Shown: positions 10,710-19,188 of the stretch, piece by piece
Layout of the letters: every line of letters begins with the position of its first letter
Numbering within the stretch: position 1 is the first letter of the stretch
Assembly (NCBI GenBank): GCA_001931905.2
Contig: MSJI02000405.1
Location: 1-25,384 of the forward strand
Length of the DNA: 25,384 nucleotides
Direction: 5' to 3'
Source: Cladosporium sp. IMV 00045
Lineage: Eukaryota; Ascomycota; Dothideomycetes; Cladosporiales; Cladosporiaceae
The notes under the pieces: model-generated
Told to the model about the DNA's origin: nothing
Seen by the model: only the letters and a program-made list of their open reading frames with translations
The model's database searches: none
Program-made: the position numbers and the translations under genes

Positions 10710-11673
10710 TGTCTGAACGATTGAAGTGATGTTGGTCGTGTTTGATAAGGGGGAAGAGAGAAGGAAGAAGCCTGGGCGGCTACACTTGATATGCAACTAA
10801 AAGTCGATCAATAAACGTGACCCCAGCAAGGGCGGGGGACGCTCAAACGAGACGTAGGGCGTGATCGTGCAAGGTGATGTTATGGGCGCCGTACAAACCA
10901 GCCAATCGATCGAATGACAAGGCAATGGTGTTTGTTTTGAACAAAGAAGATCAGGTATAAGCACATCGGATCGTTTCATGCCTAGGTAGCTCCCTCTCCT
11001 CAAAGATGACCCGAGGTCCGCTTATTGGCGCTTTGAAGCGGAGTGAATTTACATCACGTGGCCATCATCCATTCCACTCTACGGTCTAGCAAAGTATAAA
11101 TGCTTAATTAAAGATAGAAGTGCACTGCCGTGCATTGCTGTGACATCAAGGTAACGATTTGTAGGGCGGGGCAGCATCGATCAAGAATCACACTCGGTCG
11201 TATGGCAGTAGAAAAGCGTGTTGCCAACGCAACAACATCACAAAGATATCTGAGACTCAAGGACAGCGAAATGGACCAGAACTCAGATGCACCGCCGGTG
11301 TCTCCTATGATTGAGTCTATGAGACATGATGCGCCCAAATGTTGGTTCCCAAGCCTTTCTTTGACCCCAGGTGTTCGCCACGGCACCCTCGACATTAGAA
11401 CGTTGATGATCTCCATCACCACATCCTCTCTTTGACTTATCTGACTGACCGTCTCTTGGACGCCATTTCTCGATGCAAAAGCAGACCATATACTTCCATC
11501 ACATGCAGAGCAGATCCAAGTTTGATTCCATCCACTTCGCCCAAGCAAAGAAGGCCGAGGGGATGCCAGTCCTTGCTTCCAAGGGTTACCCAAGCAGATA
11601 TAGTTTTCCAACAGCCTTGCTGATTCGAATAACCGTCCTACCAGCAACAGGCTGGTCCGTGAAACGTTCTGGC
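10710..11673. other. Intergenic region with the decarboxylase promoter, about 1 kb
   Basis: It lies between the end of the MAPKK gene and the start of the decarboxylase gene, both on the minus strand. It should hold the decarboxylase promoter and the MAPKK 3' end. A CACGTG site lies at 11055. The long frames here are continuations of shadow frames of the MAPKK gene. Confidence 0.6.
10744..10770 (-). promoter_or_regulatory. Pyrimidine-rich tract upstream of the decarboxylase start
   Basis: Read on the minus strand this is an almost pure C/T block (CTTCTTCCTTCTCTCTTCCC and on) ending in TTATC, 35-61 bases before the ATG. Such CT blocks are common just before transcription starts of strongly expressed genes in filamentous fungi. 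The assignment is from position and composition only. Confidence 0.4.
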
Positions 11674-13344
11674 TCAATCTTGCCAATCCCAAACCTTCTT
11701 CAAAAATTGCACCATGTTCACGCGCTTTCCTTTCATTTCAACCATCCAGGGGTGCTCAAGCATGCGCCAAGGCGTGGCGCGGCGGTCTGCTTGCTTTTCG
11801 AGACTGCAAAAGGTATGTTAGCGGATCCTCTTCTTCACGATGAATATCTCAAGAAAGATGAACAAGGCACGTACCAGCACTCAATAAAGTATTTGAAACT
11901 CTCACTCCACTTAATGCCCTCCGACCCATCCTCGGAAGGCTCATCTCTCAACTTCGGGATCGGCTGGCGTACGATATACGTCAACAAGTCGATAAGACCT
12001 GCGCGTGGCTGCATTTCCGTGCCGTCGGCCGGGAAGGGGAAGCGGTGCTGCGCCACTTCCAGCAATGTGACGCCCAACGACCAGACGTCGGATGTGATCG
12101 TGTAAGACTGGCCAGTGATACGTTCGGGAGCCATGTAATATGATGTGCCGATGAAAGTGTTGGCGTCTCCCTTGGTGCCGAACTCGCCACTGACGCCAAA
12201 GTCGCACAGCTTGACGTCTCCCTGACGGGTGAGAAGGATGTTGCTGGGTTTGATGTCTCGGTGGATGATGCGGTGGGAGTGCAGGTATGTCAGACCGTTA
12301 AGCACGCCTTCTGCGACTTTGCCTAGGACTTTCTCTCCAGTACGGCCACCGAGTTTCTTGACCTCACGGTAAATGGAGTCGAGGCTGCCTCCTTCACAGA
12401 ACTCCATGCTGATACCAATGCTGCCCTGGGTGTCGTCCATGTAGGCTCCGTAGTATTGACAGATATGGGTAGATGCGCAAGATTTGTTAAAGGATAGCTC
12501 GCGGACGATCTGCTTCTTGACGTCCGGATTAGGATCGGTTGTGATGATCTGGGAAGTTGCATTGTTAGTTTTGCCAGCACCAAGACAATCAGCCTGCATT
12601 GTGTATACAAACCTTCAAAGCGAATACGGTCTTCCCGCCCTTCAAGATACACCTTGTCACCGCACCTCCTGCACCCTCACCGAGACTACCGAGCTCAGTA
12701 ATACGCCCTTCTTTGCTCGCAGCTTTCCAACCTGCATCGTCTAAGTCTTCGACGTCTAGAGGCCTTCCCTTTTCGAGGCTCAATTTCTCCAGGTCGGGTA
12801 GTATTCCTTGCATGCTGTTTTCTCGCTCCATACCAACACCTCCTGATTGTGCCGAGCCGCTGCTGTACATCGACGCAGCAGCTGATTCCGGATCTCCTGG
12901 GTTTCTTAATATCTCTGCGAAATTCACCGCTGAGTACAACGACGACGTCGTAGACACTGAGCCGCCGTGGTTCGTGCTGTGACCAAAGCTATTTGTTCGG
13001 CTGTGCGCGCTGTCATCGCTGCTACCTCCTCCACTAGCCGACAGTCCTGTCCCTGGCATCTGAAGCGGAGGCAACCTCCTCTTTGTTTGTGCATTATTCT
13101 CTTGTGGCGTCTGGACACCACCCATAGGTGTTGCCAGACTTAATTTTGGCGGCTTCTGGTGAGGTATCTGGAGCGGCGGCAAACCTGCTGGATTTTGTGC
13201 CATAGGCGGTGCGGCTGCACTGTTTACGGGCCGCGAATTTGGTGAGGGTGGAATGGAGAGACCGAGTCGCGGCACCCTATTTGCAGAATGTTGGCGGTTG
13301 GTGCCAGGGATTGGCGGGCGGAGGAGAGGCGCTGGAGACGCCAT
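11674..13344 (-). CDS. MKK2: MAP kinase kinase of the cell-wall-integrity pathway (MKK1/MKK2 family)
   Basis: The coding sequence is complement(join(11674..11803, 11875..12548, 12613..13344)), 512 codons, 511 aa. The start [14 protein letters not shown] resembles other filamentous-fungal Mkk2 N-termini as I recall them. Residues 1 to about 210 are Pro/Ser-rich and disordered. The kinase domain has a Gly-rich loop ([11 protein letters not shown]), the ATP-binding Lys244 in VFALK, catalytic HRDIKPSN (Asp342), DFGVSG (Asp360), and an activation segment with ANTFIGTS, where a MAPKKK would phosphorylate Ser/Thr, then APER (384-387). The end LKKVWDWQD closes the protein. By family knowledge it acts in the cytoplasm between Bck1/MkkK and the Slt2/MpkA MAP kinase. 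Both introns keep the frame exactly. The frame stays open 29 codons upstream of the chosen ATG (see findings). Confidence 0.95.
11804..11874 (-). other. Intron 2 of the MAPKK gene (71 nt)
   Basis: GTACGT at the 5' end, GCTAAC branch site and TTTTGCAG at the 3' end. Splicing joins TG to T to give Cys and continues as [19 protein letters not shown]. Without splicing the frame ends after [13 protein letters not shown], losing the last 42 residues. Confidence 0.95.
12549..12612 (-). other. Intron 1 of the MAPKK gene (64 nt)
   Basis: GTTTGT at the 5' end, AACTAAC branch site and TTCCCAG at the 3' end, phase 0. It falls directly after the codon of the ATP-binding lysine (FALK) and before [10 protein letters not shown]. 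Confidence 0.94.
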
Positions 13345-14955
13345 ATCGACGCGTTCTGGAGGAGGGTAGGCCACGGTGGGTGGTGGTTTGCGGAGGCCGT
13401 CGAAGAGGCGCGCGGCGACCTCTTTGACAGCCTACAGGCGATGTGAGGGAATTAGGAGTGAGCGAGGGAAGCTGGCTGGGCGAAGTATGGCGTGGATCGA
13501 CAGTGTGCGGGTTGCCGTATATAATGTAGAGGGACGTTGCAGTGTCGGGAAGTCGTGTTGAAGTCGTGTGACTGAGGGAATAGAATGGCAGACGACAGCA
13601 ATGCGCGTGAGGTGGTGATAGATAGCCCTGTGAACGCAGGCAAGCGGGAGTGGGGCCAGCGATCGGTGGGAGGTGGTTTTGGCGACACGCACGTTCCGTT
13701 TGACGTATAGACGCACCGAGGGCGGGCCGTGTCTCAGATAGAGGCTATGGAGGGGAGAGCCTCTTACTCGTGGGAGAGAGATGAGGTAAGGCGGGTAGTC
13801 CGGAGGAAGAAGTAGTACAGCGGTAGTCGTATGTAGCGAGAGTGGTGGTGAGTGGACGTTTTCGGCGCGGTGTTTTGGGTGATGACGCCTGGGGTTTGGT
13901 TGCGTAAGAAAAGCCGGTTGAAGCTCTGGGGAGCGAGCGAGCCGCAGCCTAGCGCGCGGTATCGACTCGAGGCTGGCGGTTATAGCGGCGCTCGCGTGGG
14001 AGAATTGCTAGTAGGAGTAGTTTGTTGCTAGTATGCTAAAAGCAAGTGCAAATTGTGGATCAACACGACTGAGGCTATGTATACCAGGGCCAGGGCAAGG
14101 CAGGCCAGGACAGGACGGGACAGGGCTGTGCAACCGACCACACGGGTATTTTTTAGTGAGGATGATGATATGTAGAGGAGGTGGCAGTCAGATAGTCAAG
14201 ACAGGACAGGGAGTCCAGAAGAGAGGAACAAGAGGATGAAGAGGAGGGGTCAGACATGAGGAAACAAGAAGTTGATTAGTCGAGGACTGGCCGTTCGCCT
14301 AGAGAAGCATGCCGCCATGTTCAGCTGCACGGCGCCAATCACAGGACACACGAAGCTCTGCTTGGGTGTTGGTTATTTGGACGTGATGAAACGCTTTGCG
14401 GAGCGGAGCCATACTCGGCGCCTGTTCCTTACGTCTGAGCCCGAAGCAATCATCACCTCAAGGTACCTATACCTTGCCTGATGTGAGAGGCTGCTCTGCT
14501 GCTGTTGGTCTGTCATGTAGCCGTGTGGACCTCTGACTAGCTGGTATCGAGCTCTTCTCGTTTGCTTTGAACTACCGCCCGTTCACATGCCGAGCTGCCC
14601 TAACCAGAGCATCCATTCATTCACCACTCTACGGATGCTGCCAGGAGATATTCCCCGATGCACAGCGGCTAACGTTTGGTAACTTGATCACATCTCAATA
14701 TTACACTACTCTGCAATCCGATCCATCTTTTGCACAAGTTTGCCTTTTGTCCACAGCCGTTCTAACGCACATGGGCCCATCAACACCACGCTCCTTCACA
14801 TTAAAGGTATCTCTCTACCAACGAAAGTAAACTCCACGGTACACGTGCGCCAACATGCTCCAACCAAGTCCATCACATTCGCTTCTCGGCATGCGCTCTC
14901 CCCGTCCGCCCTCTCCACTTCGCTTCTTCCCCCTCGCACGTCCTGTACCTACTAC

Positions 14956-14967
14956 CTACCTAGGTAG
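14956..14967. repeat. 12-bp perfect palindrome CTACCTAGGTAG
   Basis: The core is flanked on both sides by further CTA/TAG units (CTACTAC left, TAGT right), so the symmetry extends imperfectly. It lies in the gene-free region and its role is unknown. Confidence 0.55.
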
Positions 14968-15080
14968 TAGTCACAACTAACATCCGCGCATGTGCCACTT
15001 ACCACCAATCGCTACCGTAGGGCTGCCACATTCGCTGCACACGCCGAACTCCCGCTTCATGTGCTCGCCGTCGATGTGTG

Positions 15081-15097
15081 TACATACATACATACAT
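15081..15097. repeat. Short TACA microsatellite
   Basis: Four consecutive TACA units within a TGTGTACATACATACATACATATGTGT-like context. It is an ordinary microsatellite in a non-coding stretch. Confidence 0.6.
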
Positions 15098-15385
15098 ATG
15101 TGTCTACTACTGCACCCAGCATATGCACAGCGAAGTATGCCCAGTGCTGTCGTGGCATCGTCTCCTCGGATCTTCCAGCCGAGGCTGGCGCCATTGGCCA
15201 CACACCCTGGCAGCCCTTTGCAAGCCTTGACCGCACTTCTCACGCCCACGATGTTCCTGCTTGACCCAACGTCTGCCTGCTGACTGGCGGTCTGCGACAG
15301 CCGCCCTTATATTGCCTTTTGCATGCACGACATCAAGCTCTGGCGACCCGGCGTCTGCCGTCGGCCCCAAAATATTGGCCGAGGT

Positions 15386-15409
15386 TGCAATGCTGCAATG
15401 CTGCAATGA
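15386..15409. repeat. Three tandem 8-bp units (TGCAATGC)
   Basis: Units at 15386-15393 and 15394-15401 are identical; the third at 15402-15409 differs in its last base. It lies in non-coding DNA 300 bases beyond the stop of the coiled-coil gene. Confidence 0.65.
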
Positions 15410-15720
15410 TGCTTCAAGCTCAACTGCCTCCAACAGCACAGCAGTCCTGCCATCATCGCATGAGCTTTATCAGTCCATGCGTTGCCCAATTCTTCGAGAT
15501 CTAGACCGCTGACTCACTATTACCCGTGAGAGCTGGTCAGGCCTCCTTCAGGACGATGCAGCCCCACGCAGATCCATTTCAGAGTCTGGGCCCTAAATTT
15601 ACCGACGCAATCATCTCACCACATACACGACAAGAGGATTCTGTCGAGAGAAAACAAAGAAGGATTGGAAGCACTAACATATATTGGTACGGAATCGCTT
15701 ACGCAACAGCATTTGCCCAA

Positions 15721-17418
15721 TTAGTCCTCCCTGGCCTCCGCGCAGGCCTGCCTCCACCGATCGATTCTCGCTCTATCCTTGCCTTCTGCCACCACGCTGA
15801 CGCTATCACTGATGCCCACTTCCTCCGCTTCCCACTCATCCGCATCGCCACGTGCTTCCTCGCCCGCGACTTCGGCTTCGGCATCCTCTGGTAGCTTCGA
15901 GAGCCACCGCCTTACTCCTGGAGGGCTGTTTGGAACCACTGTCTCCTGTTCTTCAGAAACATCATAGCCTTCACCTTCTACCATGACATCCATCGCGTCT
16001 TCGAAGGCCGTCCCAGCGTCGGTGAAAGGCAATGGGATGCCGGCTTCCAGAACCTCTCGTTTCTTGGCGGCGTATGCCGCTTCTGCATCGATGAGATTCC
16101 TCGTGAGATTCCGGTTCTGCATCACGCACCGGACGTCGAACGCTTCCGGACACTCGTCCGTTGTGGCGCCACCATTGTCTGCAGCTGCAATGTTTTCCTG
16201 ATAATCTCGGTCTCGTTGAGCTTCGCGGTTGTCGAATTCCCTGCGAGCGAGGTCGAGCGCGTTTTTCACCCGCCAGATGTCGTTGACGACGGCTTGTCTT
16301 GCTTGCTGTTCTTCTGAGAGAGGCTCGGCTTTCAGGTGATCAGAATTATGATCAAACACGGAGTACTCGAAAGGCCCATCTTTCATCGCAGCAAGCTGCT
16401 CACAGAACGCCTGATATTCTTGCGCGACGTCCAGCTCTTTGATTTGAGGCTCAGGCTCCTCTTCTTCAGGAGCAAGAAGCCTTGCCGCGATGAAAGCCTC
16501 TTCCAAGTGCACGTTGACCGCAGCCTGTATTGCGAGAAGCTGTTCTGCTCGATCGATTTCGATGTTGTTGCGAATCCTTTCCCGACGCGCCTGCACATCT
16601 TTCAGCATGAGCTCCAGGGTCGATTTCTGCTGCTCCAGCTTTTGCGCAACTTCACTTTCGACCTGGCCCTTTTCTTGCAGGGTCGCCAGTCGGCTCCTGC
16701 AGCTTGCTATCTCTCCTCCAATATTCCATTCCAGCTTCGATAACGATCGTCTTTCGATCATGCCGGTGGTTTTCGCTCGTGCGAAATCGCGCTGTCTCAA
16801 GATGGCTTTCTGGATCTTCGCGGAGAGCTCAAGCGTCATGAGTAAGGCGACACAGTCTTGCTTGACACCATCAGCGGTATAAATCATGCGGGCAGGTCCT
16901 TCGGTGTAATCCGATGGCTCCTCGTAATAGAACACCATGTACTCTCCTTCTCGAATCGCCTGAGCCTCCTCCCAGCTTAGAGGCTGAACGTCCTGGGCAG
17001 TCTCTGGGTCCACCTCTTGTTGATAGCTGTCGGTGTTGGTGTTGCTGGGCAGTTCACGACTGACCTCGTCCTCTGGCCCCGCCTCATCGGTTGCTTGTCG
17101 ATTGCTGGTTTCGAAAGATGTTGTCCTGACACCTGGCTCGATATTCATCTCCTGCGTCAAGCTCTCATCTTCTTCAAGCGGCGATTGAGAGACAATCTCA
17201 GTACTCCCAGGGGCCTTATAAGAGCTTGTGTCTTCCCGCTCTTCGACCTCTTTTGCGTCTGGCAAAGATGACACATGTCTCAGTTGAATATCAGACCCTT
17301 CGTTAAGCTGTTCTGTGGCGCCTTTGCTGATGCCTGTGGCTTTGGCGCGCGTCTTAGTCAAACCTTTCGGTCTGTATAGGGTACGCAACTCGCGCTTAAT
17401 GTGGTCGAAAGTCTTCAT
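15721..17418 (-). CDS. Acidic coiled-coil protein of unknown function (paralogue A)
   Basis: The frame gives 565 aa from the first in-frame ATG at 17416-17418 (A at -3) to the stop at 15721. I do not recognise a named family. The N-terminal 25 residues are basic (KTFDHIKRELRTLYRPKG). Residues 50-145 are acidic and Ser/Thr-rich, and a short globular-looking piece lies at 147-195 (LSWEEAQAIREGEYMVFYYE). Residues 195-315 are a heptad-like, charge-rich helical region ending in LEEAFIAARLLAP, and 365-460 is a second helical region (IWRVKNALDLARREFDNREA). The tail is strongly acidic. There is no signal peptide or membrane segment. Four blocks align in order with the protein at 19189-20448 (residues 190-249, 278-316, 501-516 and 536-543), so I infer a diverged paralogue pair. 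A structural or scaffold role would fit but is only inference. Confidence 0.85.
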   Translation of the reverse strand: MKTFDHIKRELRTLYRPKGLTKTRAKATGISKGATEQLNEGSDIQLRHVSSLPDAKEVEEREDTSSYKAPGSTEIVSQSPLEEDESLTQEMNIEPGVRTTSFETSNRQATDEAGPEDEVSRELPSNTNTDSYQQEVDPETAQDVQPLSWEEAQAIREGEYMVFYYEEPSDYTEGPARMIYTADGVKQDCVALLMTLELSAKIQKAILRQRDFARAKTTGMIERRSLSKLEWNIGGEIASCRSRLATLQEKGQVESEVAQKLEQQKSTLELMLKDVQARRERIRNNIEIDRAEQLLAIQAAVNVHLEEAFIAARLLAPEEEEPEPQIKELDVAQEYQAFCEQLAAMKDGPFEYSVFDHNSDHLKAEPLSEEQQARQAVVNDIWRVKNALDLARREFDNREAQRDRDYQENIAAADNGGATTDECPEAFDVRCVMQNRNLTRNLIDAEAAYAAKKREVLEAGIPLPFTDAGTAFEDAMDVMVEGEGYDVSEEQETVVPNSPPGVRRWLSKLPEDAEAEVAGEEARGDADEWEAEEVGISDSVSVVAEGKDRARIDRWRQACAEARED

Positions 17419-17895
17419 GATGTAGTGAAGGCACTGTGAGTTATCTGTCGACGATTCTGGCAAGTCCAGAAATGCGAAGTCTCGCAAGTGGTTATGGAGT
17501 AGGCCTGCTTTGTCAAGCCCACTTCAGAAGATTTCCTGACAGTGGAGAAATTGAATCCGAAATGAAGCTGGCTTTCAAGGTAAATAGGAGGCCTTTGTCT
17601 GTCAAGGAGAACAACGATCTCATTGACAGAAAATCATTCTTTGTTCGCAAGACCTCATTTCAAGATACCCCTGACTCGGAAATTGGTTCAAAGAAAACCA
17701 TTATTGCCAAAGAAAATCATCTGGTACGCAAGATCCCATGAACGAGACACTCCGCATCGTTTCGAAAGTCAGTTTCTCATTTGATACTATCATCGTTACT
17801 GAAGACCATCAAAGCTTTCCCAAACCGAGACAGACATTCATTACAACTTACCCATAGCCCAAAGTTGGCTCGGAAAACAGAGATAGTTTGCAATC
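17419..17895. promoter_or_regulatory. Divergent promoter region between two unknown genes
   Basis: The two flanking genes start 477 bp apart on opposite strands, so both promoters must fit here. An imperfect direct repeat of about 30 bp occurs at 17628-17658 and 17711-17739. A 101-residue open frame crosses it but has poor composition and no relatives that I recognise. Confidence 0.6.
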
Positions 17896-18963
17896 ATGGC
17901 TGGCGCCCCAAAGAAGGATGACGCTGCTTCGCCAGAAGGTGTCAAGCAACAGGAACCAATGGGTCCTCCTCCAAAGCCGCAAACGGATTCGACTACGGCA
18001 TCCCCTACGTCGTCGCGCTCTGGCAGCGTACCTCCCCGAAGGCCTAGAAGTTATAATAAATCCAATCGATTAAACTCTGGCATTTTTGGGAATGCCGGCT
18101 CACACGCCTTGGCAAACATCCTGGCCGCAGCGCGAGCCCCATCCAATGCACCCAAGGGTCCCCGTCCCAAGTCCTTCATTGTACCTCCAGGTCGGACACC
18201 ACCACCCTACAATGCACCCAGAGGACCACGCCCCAAATTCGTCATGATACCATCAGGACAGTCATCTAGAGTAGCGTCGGAAATGGATAACCTCGAGCTG
18301 AACGGCTCTCAAAACCCAAACTGGCGCTCCAGCAGACCAAGCCCAACCTACGACCCATCCATGGGCCCGAGGCAATCTACGGTGACCAGCCCCCAGCCAA
18401 TTCCCACCCATACGCGCAGCCACTACACCAACAACTCCCGCGCCTCTCGTCTCCCCTTCTCCAGCCAGTACTGCAAATTATCAGGCTTAACACGCTGGGA
18501 CTTTCACATCGGCGACTTGATCTCCGCCCCTTTTCACAGCGCCAACACCAACCCCAACGTCGACCCCTACGACCCTCGTCTAGCGCTAACAGTCGAGGGC
18601 CCCGTCTACAGCAAGCGCCGCATGCTAATCGTGCTCTTCATCCACGCGCAGGACCTCTACTGCCTGCCCTTGTACAGTTTCAGCGATCGGGGGTTGAGCG
18701 CCAAGCCTCAATATCTGCGTCACGAGTATGTATGTGTAGCTAACAAGGGAGACAAGTATTTCGCCAATGAGGGCTCGCATAAGGCTCTGTGGATTGAGGC
18801 TAACAAGGCGGTCAGCGCTAGTACCACGCTGCAGTTGACGGGAGGCATGAGGATCGGATGCAATGAGGATGTTGTCAGGACGGGACGGTTGACAAGGGAG
18901 AGTTACTTTTATCTTCTGGATCTTTGGAGGCGGGTGGCCGCGAGGGAGGAGGATTGGGACTGA
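17896..18963 (+). CDS. Unknown protein with a DUF6590-like C-terminal domain
   Basis: The frame gives 355 aa from an ATG with good context (ATCATGG). Residues 1-190 are disordered and rich in Pro, Ser, Arg and Asn. They contain two copies of a basic Pro-rich unit, NAPKGPRPKSFIVPPG (84-99) and NAPRGPRPKFVMIPSG (106-121), with a 22-residue period. Residues 197-345 look globular: WDFHIGDLISAPFH, then GPVYSKRRMLIVLFIH, LYCLPLYSFSDRG, a His-containing strand, and a final LTRESYFYLLDLWRR. This order of a basic strand, CLP-type strand and late helix resembles the fungal DUF6590 domain as I recall it; no profile search was possible. There is no signal peptide or membrane segment. It diverges from the coiled-coil gene at 15721 and converges on the one at 19189. 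Function unknown. Confidence 0.83.
   Translation: MAGAPKKDDAASPEGVKQQEPMGPPPKPQTDSTTASPTSSRSGSVPPRRPRSYNKSNRLNSGIFGNAGSHALANILAAARAPSNAPKGPRPKSFIVPPGRTPPPYNAPRGPRPKFVMIPSGQSSRVASEMDNLELNGSQNPNWRSSRPSPTYDPSMGPRQSTVTSPQPIPTHTRSHYTNNSRASRLPFSSQYCKLSGLTRWDFHIGDLISAPFHSANTNPNVDPYDPRLALTVEGPVYSKRRMLIVLFIHAQDLYCLPLYSFSDRGLSAKPQYLRHEYVCVANKGDKYFANEGSHKALWIEANKAVSASTTLQLTGGMRIGCNEDVVRTGRLTRESYFYLLDLWRRVAAREEDWD
18145..18258 (+). repeat. Two in-frame copies of a 48-bp unit, 66-bp period
   Basis: The copies encode NAPKGPRPKSFIVPPG and NAPRGPRPKFVMIPSG. They are clearly related at protein level but differ at many third positions, so the duplication is not recent. Confidence 0.8.
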
Positions 18964-19188
18964 TTCAGACTTTTAGGCATGTTGAGGCTGGTCATTTGTT
19001 GGGGCACGTGGAGTGAAGGGAAAAGGAAAGCATGGTTCGTTCATCTCGTTCATTTCTCATATATATATTCTTAAAAGTCATAAATGCGATCACTCGCACT
19101 TTTCACTCAATACCGGAAGAATTCTTTCCTCCCAATCCAGCACAACAGGCAGATGACAGAGCCTGTCACGAGTCAAATCTTCACTCGC

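Larger units (their letters stand above)
13345..15720. other. Gene-free region, 2.4 kb, upstream of the MAPKK gene
   Basis: It holds the MAPKK leader and promoter (minus strand) and the 3' end of the coiled-coil gene that starts at 17418. The first 87 bases are an open in-frame extension of the MAPKK. Small repeats occur: GGACAGG-like units (14085-14127), the CTACCTAGGTAG palindrome (14956-14967), TACA units (15081-15097) and three TGCAATGC units (15386-15409). No convincing additional gene is visible. Confidence 0.55.

Noticed and set aside
11108..11692. 194-codon open frame on the minus strand beyond the MAPKK end
   Set aside because: It begins inside the last MAPKK exon in another frame and has poor composition and no domain, so I treat it as a 3' shadow.
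11473..12105. 210-codon open frame on the plus strand
   Set aside because: It overlaps the kinase exons 2 and 3 on the opposite strand and has no recognisable motif; the kinase is certain.
17436..17741. 101-codon frame in the divergent promoter
   Set aside because: It overlaps the promoter space that both flanking genes need, and only a weak DNA repeat underlies the apparent peptide repeat.
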